A stretch of 64,000 nt of DNA from Zingiber officinale (taxonomy: Eukaryota > Streptophyta > Magnoliopsida > Zingiberales > Zingiberaceae): the NCBI RefSeq assembly GCF_018446385.1, contig NC_055992.1, positions 101,760,947 through 101,824,946 of the forward strand, given 5' to 3'. Position 1 is the stretch's first letter. Every line of letters starts with the position of its first letter. Under the pieces are notes generated by a model. That model did not search any database. It was not told where the DNA came from and saw nothing but the letters and a program-made list of their open reading frames with translations. This document shows positions 10,600 to 20,749 of this stretch, in pieces. The position numbers and the translations under genes were made by a program.

Positions 10600-11880
10600 T
10601 GTTGGTGCGGGAAGCATTCGACGATCGAACCTAAGTTTTGATAATGACAAAGGATTCAAAGTTAAGATGTGTGGTGATCTAACAGTCTGAATGAGATTGT
10701 AGGAAAGTCCTAAGTGTACTTAGGCAAAAGCTCTAACTGTGGTTAGGCAAGGTAAAAACCCTAGGGGATGGTAACCCTAGGTCATAGGGGGTGGTAACCC
10801 TATGTGGACAGTCTTGGTGGGTCGAGTGCTTCAGGCAAAAGCCTAGGGGGGGGTAACCCTAGGTGGAAAGTCCTGGTGTCGCGAATCAGATGAAAGACTG
10901 GACCAGCCGGGAAGCGGAAGTCCAGCAGAAAGTCCGGAAGCATCGAGCACCGAGCAAAAGTCCAATCGATCTGGAGGATCGCACTGGCATCAAGTAAATC
11001 TCCTGAGTGGAGTAGGTGAGGACGCATTCTCCGTAGAGGGAATAGTAGGCGTCGGGTTGACCTAAGGTTTCCGGTTGGAAATCCGAAGTCAAACCCGGAT
11101 AGTCCGGAGACTGTCATTATATTCTGTTATCATATTTACTGTTGTTTTGTGCTAACTTTGTCTTGCAGGGTAAGTGTTTGGGACTAACACTTTTGCAGGA
11201 CCAAAGGAGCACAAGTTAACCTCGGATGAACAGTGTCCGAGGCGCCTCCATAGAGCTTGGAGGCGCCTCGGGTGCAAGCCGAAGCCAGCTGTCTAGAGGG
11301 GTTGGAGGCGCCTTGAAGGAAGCTCAAGGTGCTTTGGACTGGAGGCTGAAGGCGCCTTGGAGATCAGTGAAGGCGCCTTCAAGTGATAAGGTTCGACCAG
11401 TTCAGCTCTTATCTCCGCGGCTGATTCGACTCACTCAAGGCGCCTTGGATGGGCTTTAAGGCGCCTTGAGCATGCTATAAAAGAAGGTCACAAGCAGCTC
11501 TTCAAAATATCAATCTTTTAGAGCTCTTTCTCCTGTGCGCTGCTTACATGACGACCTCAACGTGTTGTTTCAAGATCCCGACGACCCAGAGTGCCATTTC
11601 TTTAGATTCTGTTGTTCGATATATTTTTCTTATTGCACTAAATTGTATTAAGCTTGTAATATTTTCGATCTTATAGTTGTTGCCCACCGAAAGCGGTTAA
11701 CGACCACGGGCTTTCGAGTAGGAGTCGAGATAGGCTCCGAACGAAATAAATCCTCGTGTTCATTCTGCGTATTTGTTACTTTTCTTTTCCGCTGCGTGTT
11801 TTAACTCCAATAGTTTTACGAATCGAATGAAATAGCCGCGAGCGCTATTCACCCCCCCTCTAGTGCGTCTCGATCCAACA
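10600..11880 (+). mobile_element. 3' LTR of element C
   Basis: It starts TGTTGGTGCGG after the polypurine tract and ends CCAACA before the target duplication. The palindrome array is at 11,233-11,470, with perfect GAGGCGCCTC at 11,239-11,248 and 11,260-11,269. TATAAAA is at 11,476-11,482. This copy keeps more GGCGCC words intact than the 5' LTR does. Confidence 0.93.
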
Positions 11881-11885
11881 CTTCT

Positions 11886-13096
11886 TCAAGCATCTTTTCG
11901 ATTCGGTACAGCTGTGAAGGTTGCTGTTGATAAGTCTGTTGTCCAGATGGGTAGCTCTGTTGCCTAGGTTGATAGCTTTGTTTTTGTTGGTCCTTAGTCT
12001 TGATTATTCTGGTATGAGAAATTTGGGTGGTTCCTCCATCCAGTGTTATATGTGTTGGAGTATGGATTGTTCTACTTTTGGTTGTAACTGACTATCGCAT
12101 CACATTGCTCAAGTTGGTTTATCTGTGCTTGTATTGACCGTAGGGGGCAAGTATCTTGAGCATGATCCATACTTCCGTAAGTTTCACAAACACAAATTAT
12201 TGCATTGGCCGTGTTGTTTCCCATGGCCTCAAGCTTCTTGGTCAGAGCGTCTAGCTTTGTAGACATGAGTGTGACTGCATCTACGTCGAATTTTCCTGAT
12301 GCCTTTAATGGATTCTCTGAGAAAGCACCACCAGATCTTTCAGTTGCCCACTGATGGTGGTTCTGTGCCATATTTTTTATAATCTCTTCAGCTTCATCAA
12401 AGCTCTTGTTCATTTGTGCTCCTCCTGCTGCAGAGTCGAGGGATACCTTCGTGTGATAGTTGATTCCATTGTAGAAGGTGTGTAAAACCAACCATTTCTC
12501 AAGGCCATGATGGGGGCATTGTCTCAGCATACTTTGAATATGTCCCAGGCTTCAAATAATGATTCTGAGTCTATCTATTTGAAGCTGGCGATCAAGTTCC
12601 TCATGTGGGCATTTTTGCTTAGTGTGTAGAACTTGTCCAGAAATTTCTACTCACACTGCTCCTAAGTTGATATGTTGTTTGCTGGAAGGGAATTTAGCCA
12701 CTGCTTTGCTCTATCTTTCAGGGAAAATCCGAAAAGAAACAATCTTACTGATTCTGGAGGGACCCCGTTCACTTTCATGGTACCACAAATCTCGTAGAAA
12801 AGCTCTAAGTGGTGGTTTGGATCATCATGCGGTTCTCCTCTAAATTGATTCTGCTGAACCATGTGAATTATTACAGGCTTGATTTCAAAATTATTAGCTT
12901 CGATTGCCGGTTGAGTGATGCTAGACCGAACCCCTCATGCATAACGTGCTGCATAATTCTTCAACAATTTGTCAGCCATCTTTGAAGATTCTTGTGTGGC
13001 TTGAAATGTTTTTTGTAAGTTTCTTCTTCTCAAGAAAGTCCTATCGATCTCTGGATCAAACGGTAGAAGTTGTCCTGAAAGATTAATTCTTCGCAT
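11886..13096 (-). pseudogene. Athila-type Ty3/gypsy gag (broken)
   Basis: On the minus strand the frame starts MRRINLSGQLLPFDPEIDRT, typical of Athila gag N-termini, at 13,096. The capsid-like region follows (GEPHDDPNHHLELFYEIC, RLFLFGFSLKDRAKQWLNSL near 12,680-12,850). Next come EEIIKNMAQNHHQWATERS, a CETYGSMDHAQDTC cysteine motif near 12,180, and NPYSNTYNTGWRNHPNFSYQ near 12,030. Stops and frameshifts occur, for example after AARYA near 12,940 and near 12,540. The gag runs into the element C insertion at 11,881 and resumes at 7,206. Confidence 0.88.
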
Positions 13097-13306
13097 GAAA
13101 AAATAAAATATAAAATATAGTAAAGAAGATAGTGAAATAATATTATATATTCTTTTATGTTTTTTAATAAGAACACAGAAAATAAAGAGAAAAAAATAAA
13201 ATTATTTATCTCTAAAATGCAGAATATCAGAAAAAGAAATGATAAAGGAAAAAAAAACAAAGTGTAGTCTAATCTAATATGATTAACACTAATGTTATAG
13301 ACGCAA

Positions 13307-13324
13307 CCCCTAACAACGACGCCA
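13307..13324 (-). other. Primer binding site of the Athila-type element (tRNA-Asp type, mutated)
   Basis: On the minus strand TGGCGTCGTTGTTAGGGG matches the usual plant Athila PBS TGGCGCCGTTGCCGGGGA except for three C-to-T type changes. It lies 6 bp inside the LTR end at 13,331, which sets the element orientation. Confidence 0.8.
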
Positions 13325-14286
13325 AAAACTTGTTACGATTCTGCAAGTGCACGAATTCGTCGTCACTAATAAAGATTATCAACCCCACAAGGACTGGTTA
13401 TAAGCACTAGCGATAGCTCACTTAGGATTAGCTAAACTACCGATGGTTGTAAGTTATCTACAGAAAAGAGGGTTGGAAACGGAAATGAGAACTGGCAAAG
13501 AAAAAGTAATAGACATTGTTTATGAAGAGTCCTAGGAGTTCAGTTTTATTGTGGTGGCATTGATGTATCACATTTTATCCTTTACTCATTTCCCATCAAC
13601 ATGCATTCGTCGGAAGCTGAAGTATCTATTCTTAGGTACCAAATAAAGAAGATCCTTATGAAATCCTGTTACGGTTAACCCCTGTCACTAGGGTGTCTCG
13701 GTAGATCACAAGAACACTACTCTAATTGATGTCACTAAGGATAGAGATAAGGAGCTTAGTTTGGTCTCTTACTTCCTTGTGGAGGAGTTGTCTCTCCTTT
13801 CAAGGGAGTACCCTAGATGTCTATGAACGGGTTATCCCTGTCACTAGGGCCCCTCGGGCATACGATCTAGGATATTCTCTCTACGAGATAGGCAATTCCT
13901 ATATAATCAATTAACACGATATAAAGATCGAGTAGTCGAAACAAAGTAAGCGAAATCATCCAATGAAATGAGGCAAAAGTATGAGTCTTACATCAAACCA
14001 ATCCACAACTACTCCCTCATCCTAGAACAAGGAATCTACTCCATAGACGCTGGAGAAAAACCCGAAGACATAATGTTAAGCATACAATTCTCAAACAAGA
14101 AGAGAGAAACAGAAAAGACGCTTATCCAACGACGACGAATGATCTTTGGATCCAATCCTTTGCTTCTGGAATTGATGTGGTGATGAAGTGTTGCTGGACG
14201 GAGGTCTTGGATAGCGTGGAACGACACCAAATCGATTCTACGGCTCGCTTCCTGGCTCTCCCCCCTTAAGGAAAAGGGTTAAAACC

Positions 14287-14294
14287 CTTTTATA
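14287..14294 (-). promoter_or_regulatory. Putative LTR TATA box (Athila LTR)
   Basis: Minus-strand TATAAAAG lies about 10 bp downstream of the end of the palindrome array (14,640 down to 14,305). Confidence 0.6.
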
Positions 14295-14304
14295 GGCTAG
14301 GGCG

Positions 14305-14640
14305 CGGCTGCGGCGGTACGGCTGTGTAAGGATGGCACGGTCGTGTCATTTCTTGTCTTTGGCTGCACTGCATGGTCGTGCAAATTGGCACGACTGTGTG
14401 AGCTTCGAGTCCGGTTCCTTGGGCATGACCGTGCAGGGTTGCATAACCGTTCCTTGCTTGGCTTCGGTCGTGGGGGGCACGACCGTGCAAGTATGCACGA
14501 CCATGCTCTGATCTGCCTCTGGGTTGGCCGCACGGTCGTGCAAGAGTTGCACGACCGTGCACTTCTCCTCTCCTGTTTGGCCATACGGTCATGCGAGGTT
14601 GCACGACTGTGTTCTTTGGCTCGTTTCGGTGCGTCGACAA
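14305..14640. repeat. Palindrome array, word CACGGTCGTGC/GCACGACCGTG (family B)
   Basis: At least seven occurrences of the word or its complement occur, many in convergent pairs such as GCACGGTCGTGC-(7 nt)-GCACGACCGTGC near 14,530-14,560. The word is shared with 5,455-5,770, but the intervening text differs. Confidence 0.9.
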
Positions 14641-14938
14641 TCGCTGTTTTTGCTCTGAAAGTTATCCCTGTCAACACAAAATCAAACAAAGAGCAGATAT
14701 CCGAATAAAATAGTATATATGATGAGTTCATGATAAAAGAGGCGATCATGCAAAGAATATATACGTATAAAGCAAGTGAATGTGCGTTAAAACATGCATA
14801 AACGATCATAATATTTACGCACATCACCTGCAACTACAGAGTTAATCTATTTTGCATATTCTACTATTATCTTGCCTAAATTATATATGAACAGTGCATA
14901 ATTTAACCGAAAACCAATCATACAAAACCAAAAAACTC

Positions 14939-14950
14939 GCTCTGATACCA
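14939..14950 (-). other. Copia primer binding site (tRNA-iMet type)
   Basis: On the minus strand TGGTATCAGAGC follows two bases after the LTR end at 14,953. It marks the 5' LTR of a minus-strand copia element whose internal coding region is not recognisable to the left. Confidence 0.85.
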
Positions 14951-15202
14951 ATTGAAGGCGCTAGAAATTCCGTTATGTGTAAATCCCCTATATAAAAATT
15001 TGTACAAGCACAAAACTTTTCCAAACAACCCACATGCTCGATCAGACATGTGTTTGATCAATTAAGTAAGTTTTTGATTGATCAAAGCACACCTTAATCG
15101 AAGTACAAGATCGCTAGACTCTTGTGTAGGTATTCAAAATCGATATCCAAAATCGACACGAAGAAAATAAAACCAATTACGCAGCAAAATTAAAGAACTA
15201 GT

Positions 15203-16207
15203 TGTTGGAACCCCAAGGTTGTTTTGGTATGATCAACAAGTTAAGTTAGGTCCTGTGTGTTTTTAACCTTGTGTCTAAGTGTGCAGGAGCTTAGGAGCAC
15301 AAGTAGTCGAGCGGAAGAAGCAGCTAGCGAGAAGGATGGCACGCGGTGTGTCCGAGGGGCGGGGCGCCGCGGAAGAGTACACCGGTGGACGAGAAGGAAG
15401 TGTTCGATGGTTCCGAGGGACGAGAAGCCGGAGCGGAAGACGGCTCAGGGAGCAAGAGGTGCAGCTAGCGAGAAGGTCGACATAGGGTGCGACTAAGGAA
15501 CGAAGACTGCGGATGAGTACGCTGGCGGGCAAGAGAGGAATGAGAAGCCAGAGCGGAAGCCTGCTCGAGAAGACAAGAAGTTAGGTTCTGGTGAGCCCTA
15601 TTCCGGATGGAAGAAATCACCCAAGCAAGCGGAGCCGGAGAGGAAGACCCGGACCGAGGCGAGCAGCACCGGAGCAGAAGGGCCGGACCAGAAAGTCAAC
15701 TTGGTTGACTTAGTGGTCCGAGCGCTCAGATCCATTCCGGGCTCTCGAACAGTCCGGGCACCCAGAAGTGGATTTTTGACCAGATCGCGTCAAGCGCGAT
15801 CTGTCTCATTGGGGATAAAATTTTATCCCCCCAGGGCGTCCGGAACCCCTTCGGGATGCCCCGACCCAGGCTATAAATACAACCTTGGTCCAGAAGCTTT
15901 TTAACAACTCAAGAATTGTAATTCTAACACTTGTGTGCTTCTTTTAGAGTTTAGCTTCTTTCTTTTTGCGCTTTCATCATTGTAAGAGTCTTCTTCGCCT
16001 GAAGGAGATACTAGTGCGACACCTTCCTTGGATTAACAACCTCTCCGGTTGTAACCAAATAAATCCCTATGTGCCTCTTCTTTTCTGTTTTAATTTACTA
16101 CTGTTATATTTTGCAAGTGTTAGTTTAAGAAAAGTTGAGAAGGATTTCTTGTTATTATTTTTGCAGACTATTCAACCCCCCTTCTAGCCGGCCGCCGCAG
16201 TCCAACA
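15203..16207 (+). mobile_element. 5' LTR of element D
   Basis: TGTTGGAACCCC…AGTCCAACA. Its U3 ends in an array of CG-rich inverted repeats, including AGATCGCG-TCAAG-CGCGATCT and the perfect 20-bp palindrome GGGGATAAAATTTTATCCCC at 15,811-15,830. TATAAATA follows at 15,872-15,879. Confidence 0.92.
15705..15866. repeat. Palindrome and inverted-repeat array in element D U3
   Basis: The words GAGCGCTC, GGGCNCCC, GATCGCG…CGCGATC, GGGGATAAAATTTTATCCCC and CCCC-TTCGG-GATGCCCC are packed into 160 bp and end 6 bp before TATAAATA. The 3' LTR has the matching array at 20,895-21,081 (GGGCGCCCGG, GAGCGCTC, GGGGCGCCCC) before TATAAATA at 21,088. Confidence 0.85.
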
Positions 16208-16263
16208 AGTGGTATCAGAGCAAGGACGCCTCAGGAGGACTAACCGTCGACTGAAGCAACGAG

Positions 16264-17170
16264 ATGGTCGGAGCTAACATTTATCCACCAACTTTTGAGG
16301 GGGAGTTCGCATTCTGGAAGCGACGGATACAGGTATTTTTTAAAACAGATTTTGATTTAATGTTAATAATGAAATATGGTTATGAAGCTCCGAAGAATAC
16401 GAACGGAGAGGAAATCGAGAAACACCTCTGGGCCAAAAAGTAACGTGATGATTTTACATCGAATGGTAAGACTGAATTTCACCTTTTAAGTGTACTACCG
16501 GTTGAAGATCTCGACAAAATCGATGACTATTAGAGTGCAAAAGAACTTTGGGGAAAATTCTTAAAGCTCCATGAAGAACCAACAGAAGCCGCATCCAACT
16601 CCTCAATGGACACCCAATCATCATCGGAGGAATCTGAAACCGAGGAAATCGCCGGAACAACCTTAATAGCCGAGTACCTACCAGAAGATGAAGTAAGCTC
16701 ATCCTCAATGAACATCGAGAGCATAGATGAAGGGGGAGAGTCTTCAGAAGAGAGCAGCTCAACAGGGGGAGCATTAGCAGGCGACAAGGTAAGTCAGGTA
16801 CGCTCTCTACCACCTGACCAAATGTTCAAATTTGTAAATTTTTTAACTAAAGACTGTTACATGCTAGAAAAAGAAAATAATGAATCGAAATTAATTCTAG
16901 ATAAATCTTGTCTGTTAGAAGATTTTAAAAAAAATAGATAATAAAAAATTGAAATTAGAAAATGATAATATGAAAGTACATGTAGATAACTTGAAAACCC
17001 GTGCATGCTCATCTAATACCAATGTTAGAAAATTTAACAATTTAAATTGGTATTTTAGACATCATAAGGGACAAATTAGGAACATTTCAAAAAGATATGC
17101 CCTTAAGAAATTTTTAGTCAATCTAGTAAGCTGGAATCTATATTGGGTTCCAAAGTCCCGTCTGACTTGA
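16264..17170 (+). pseudogene. Copia gag of element D (internally deleted)
   Basis: The start MVGANIYPPTFEGEFAFWKR and VFFKTDF are the usual copia gag N-terminus. Stops follow at WAKK* (16,441) and DDY*SAKELW (about 16,530). From SAKELWGKFLKLHE the frame runs into a Ser/Glu-rich segment, then FVNFLTKDCYMLEKEN, and after a frameshift into NNLNWYFRHHKGQIRN and NLYWVPKSRLT, the join usually found just before protease. No zinc knuckle is visible. Nothing coding follows before the 3' LTR. Confidence 0.82.
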
Positions 17171-17922
17171 ACTTGAACTAATTAAATTTAGAGCTTTCAG
17201 CAAAAAAATTAGATATTAAACTTTCTTTATGAAGCTTTGTGTAAGGAAGTGGTTGTTGCTCCAATAACTAAGAAGGCCTAGTGCCTCACCACGACATGGA
17301 AACCAAAATATTGAAATAAAATGTTTAATTAACTTTCTGATAAAGCATTAAGGTTGAAATTTAATAATGCTTTAAAAAGTTTTTTTAAAACAGTTTTTTT
17401 TTCAAAAATTTTTGACTTAGAATTTTTTTTTTGTGTAAAACTAAAGTTGCATAAGTTAAAAGTTCTTCTGAAATTAGAAATTTCTACTTAAATTTTTACT
17501 TAGAAAAATTTTCAAAAATATTTTTGCAAAATTTCCTAAGTTAGGATTTTTTTTTTTAAAAAAATTCTCTTACTCTAAGCTTTACTTAGAAAATTTTTCA
17601 TACTTAGAGTTTTTACTTAGAAAGTTTTCTTACCTAAAGTGTTACTTATAAATTTTTTAACTTAGGATATTTTTTTTCTTGTTGAAAATTATTGCAATTT
17701 TTTTTTAAAGTTTCAAATCTTTTCCCTTAGAGTTTGTCTTTGAACCCCATTTTTTTTATGTGATCAAAGGGGGAGAAGAAAAAGTATAGGTTTAGGGGGA
17801 GGTAGACTAAATTTAATAAATTTTCTATCTTTTTTGCAATTTATTGAAAACTTAGTTAGTTTATTTTTTTATCTATTTACCCTAGCTATAGTTGAATTGC
17901 TCACATAAAAAAGGAGGAGATT
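17171..17922. other. AT-rich, pol-less interior of element D
   Basis: T-rich sequence with repeated phrases of the type CTTAGAAAATTTTTC. No protease, integrase, RT or RNase H motif was seen. It ends in a polypurine tract. Confidence 0.7.
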
Positions 17923-18639
17923 GTTGGAACCCCAAGGTTGTTTTGGTGTGATCAATAAGTTAAGTTAGGTCCTGTGTGTTTTTAACCTTGTGTCTAAGTG
18001 TGCAGGAGCTTAGGAGCATAGGTAGTCGAGCGGAAGACGCAGCTAGCGAGAAGGACGACACGCGGTGCGTCCGAGGGATGAGGCACCGCGGAAAAGTACA
18101 TCGGCGGACGAGAAGGAAGCGTTCCGTGGTTCTGAGGGACGAGAAGCCAGAGCGGAAGATTGCTCAGGGAGCAAGGACACAGCTAGCGAGAAAGTCGGCA
18201 CGAGGTGCGACCGAGGGACGAAAACTGCGGATGAGTATGCTGGCAGACGAGAAGGAAGCACGCGATGGTTCCGAGGGATGAGAAGCCGGAGCAGAAGCCT
18301 ACTCGAGAAGACCAGAAGTTGGGTTCGGGTGAGCCCTATTCCGGATGGCAGAGATCACCCAAGCAAGCGGAGCTAGAGCGGAAGACCCGGACCGAGGCGA
18401 GCAGCATCGAAGCAGAATGTAACGACCCACCTTCTACTACTAGGTTGTAAGGCCGATCGCTACAGTTATGCTGTGCTAACTGTGCAGAAAACTGATCTAA
18501 TTTAAATTGTGTTGCTAACTGCTAACTATTCTTGGTTCTACATATGCTGAAGGGTGTAATCTAAAGGATACAAGGTGTATCCCACATCCCCTATGGACTA
18601 GAAGCTGATCTGCTAAGTTTCTTGGTCGAAACTGAACTT

Positions 18640-19050
18640 CCCAATCGATCCAGACTGAACTGGGTCGATGGCTCTCTGTTGGATCGATCCGTGGATCGAT
18701 CCAGACTGCTACTGTGCTCGGGTTGTAATCTGGATCGATCGGCTGATCGATCCAGGCTCACTGATCGATCCAGTGATCGATCCAGTGTGCTTCTGTGCAC
18801 GGGACTTTATTTGGATCGATCGGCTGATCGATCCAACATAGGTCAATCGATCCAATGATCGATCAAAAACCTTTCTGTTGCGAGGAATAGCTTGGATCGA
18901 TCGACCGATCGATCCAGAGGCCTTCTGTTCACGACAGAATGTGACTGGATCGATCGGATGATCGATCCAGAAGTCTTCTATTCGCGGAATCAGCCCTCAA
19001 TCGATCCATGGATTGATCGGGGACCCCAGATCGATCCATGGATCGATCGG
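18640..19050. repeat. GATCGATC palindrome array (family E copy 1)
   Basis: About 18 occurrences of GATCGATC or one-base variants lie in convergent pairs with short spacers, for example CTGGATCGATC-GGCT-GATCGATCCAG at 18,730-18,755 (11-bp perfect stem). CpG and GATC density is far above the surroundings. The matching tract in copy 2 (62,870-63,190) uses a different word. Confidence 0.93.
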
Positions 19051-20674
19051 AGTTTCTGATTTCGCACTGAAACTCTGATTTCAGCACTCTGGCGTGCCAA
19101 AACCTCGCACAACAATTCTAAAACCAATTGAAATATATTCTAGCAACTATTAACCAACATTCTAATATAATTACTAACAAATTAAATAAATCTCCCATGG
19201 TTTAAATATTCTAAGGTCTAAAAATGCATGAAGGAAGAAGTACTAAGAATTCAACTATTTAAGCTGGCTAAAATCCCTGAGAATCTTTTATTCCAGTTCC
19301 TGCCACACACACCATCTTTGCATTGAACTCCAGCTTCCTCTGCTAGTCCATTTTCCCTTTACCTTTATCTGCAGTATAAGGAAAGTAGAATCTGTAAGCT
19401 TAAAGCTTAGTAAGAAACCAACTACCTCACTAAAACATGCAACGATGCAAAGAATGCTTTTAAAAGAATGCTATTTGAAAACATGTACTGGCATGGCATA
19501 CTATGGTTGCAAGCATAACTGAAATAACTGAACATGTAAGCTGAAACATGGCATAGCAAGCTAATCACATAGAACAACAATAGAGAACTACGCTAACTGA
19601 AGTTAACCTGAAGCTGAAATCAAACTCAACTAACATAACTGATTTTATGAGTTTTGAAAACTAATAGCATAGTAGATCAAAATAATAATCATGTGTTGTT
19701 GGGCCCGGCAACTGTACTTACTGTGCGCGCATCCCTAACTAAACCCGGGTTTGCAAGTCCCGAATTTAGTAGGGTTTACTAGGTTATCTGAACCTTGGGA
19801 CGACTGTGGGAGTCCAACCCAATGGATATCTAATCCGGTACAGTGCCAACTGAAAAGTAAAATACTGAATATAGCTAAACTGTTCCAAACTGCTGTTTCT
19901 AGGTTATCTGAACCTAGAGCTAGGTTGTCTAAACCCAGAGGCGACTGTGGGAGCCCACCCATTGGACCGTAGTCCCATATAAGCTAGAATAAACTGATTT
20001 ACTGATTTAGATGCTTCTAATGCATTCAACTGAGCGGTTAAAATGCCTAATTTGCATTTTTACTTAACTAGCTATTTTATCGAACACTTAGTGTGTCCCA
20101 ACTCTCCTCTCTATTAGGGAGACCACTTCTAGGCACCCGACAACGTCTAGAAACCCCCACTGAAGAGGGATTACGTGTCCGACCCATCTAGAAGTGCTCA
20201 CTAAATCCCTAAACCTGCGAGGAGGATCAATTTCACACTAAGCGTCGATAAAAAAAAATCTGCGTATAGCTAAACTAATGCGTGGAAACCCAAACGGAGC
20301 TACTTATGCTGCAGGTGAGGGGTTTCTTACCTCGTACGCTAATTTCCTTACAATTCTATTCGCTAGAACTCCGGTGGAGACGATCTTCTCGACGATCCTC
20401 TTGCGCCTACGCGTTTTTCTCGCGGAGGGGAACGTTCTCGTGTCGGAGATGTCGCCGGAAGGTGTCCTTGAAGCCCTAGGAAAGGAACCCTAGGTTTCTT
20501 CTTGTGGTTGGCGCCGAGAGAAGGAGAGGGAAGGGGGCGGCGTGGCTAGGGTGAGGAGGAAAAGTCACGTTAAAAAAAATAACTCTTCACCCATTAAATT
20601 CCCTATTTATATTAAGTGGGTAATTTCAGCCCAACTCTAATATAAATTTAGTTGCCTCCCTTTCCTTTCAGCAC

Positions 20675-20749
20675 GGCCCTGCTGGGTTCAACTGGTTACT
20701 AACATTATCCGTAAACCATAGGTCTCGGGTTCAATCCCCGCTTAGGCCG
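20675..20749 (+). other. tRNA-like segment inside family E LTR
   Basis: The 75-nt segment holds a T-arm-like hairpin CGGG-TTCAATC-CCCG, which is also a Pol III B-box match. It has an A-box-like GGTTCAACTGGTT 5' of this and a partial acceptor pairing GGCC/GGCC at the ends. The anticodon arm is not convincing. It is most likely a tRNA-derived relic captured by the LTR, not a working tRNA. Confidence 0.35.

Larger units (their letters stand above)
7212..11880 (+). mobile_element. Copia element C, complete ends, internal deletion, TSD CTTCT
   Basis: Two 1,281-bp LTRs (TGTTGGTGCGG…CCAACA) flank 2.1 kb of internal DNA. The 5-bp target duplication CTTCT is present at 7,207-7,211 and 11,881-11,885. 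Joining across it restores the Athila gag reading. Only the last part of RNase H (about 9,085-9,279) and a polypurine tract (AAAAAGGGGGAGAT before 10,600) remain. No primer binding site follows the 5' LTR, so the deletion begins right at the LTR border and must postdate insertion. Confidence 0.93.
13331..14660 (-). mobile_element. 5' LTR of the Athila-type element (outer border unresolved)
   Basis: Its inner end (TGTTACGATTCTGCAAGTGC on +) lies beside the PBS and has the wording common to Athila LTR ends. It contains the GCACGACCGTGC palindrome array and a minus-strand TATAAAAG. I could not place the outer end; it may extend to about 14,930, where a copia primer site begins. No gag or pol frames lie inside. 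Confidence 0.7.

Noticed and set aside
14290..14833. Open frames of 116-178 codons over the Athila LTR array
   Set aside because: Both strands are open because of the palindromic GCACGACC repeats. The peptides are repeat translations.
18622..18858. Ser/Arg/Asp-rich peptide frame (DRSADRSRL repeats)
   Set aside because: It is a direct translation of GATCGATCC repeats on both strands, not a protein.
18640..19050. CRISPR-like look of short repeats with unique spacers
   Set aside because: Plant nuclear DNA inside an LTR with a target duplication. Repeats are 8-12 bp palindromes with irregular spacing, and there is no leader or cas gene.
20675..20749. Calling the tRNA-like segment a functional tRNA gene
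   Set aside because: The acceptor stem pairs for only four bases and the anticodon stem is poor, so it is listed as tRNA-like only.
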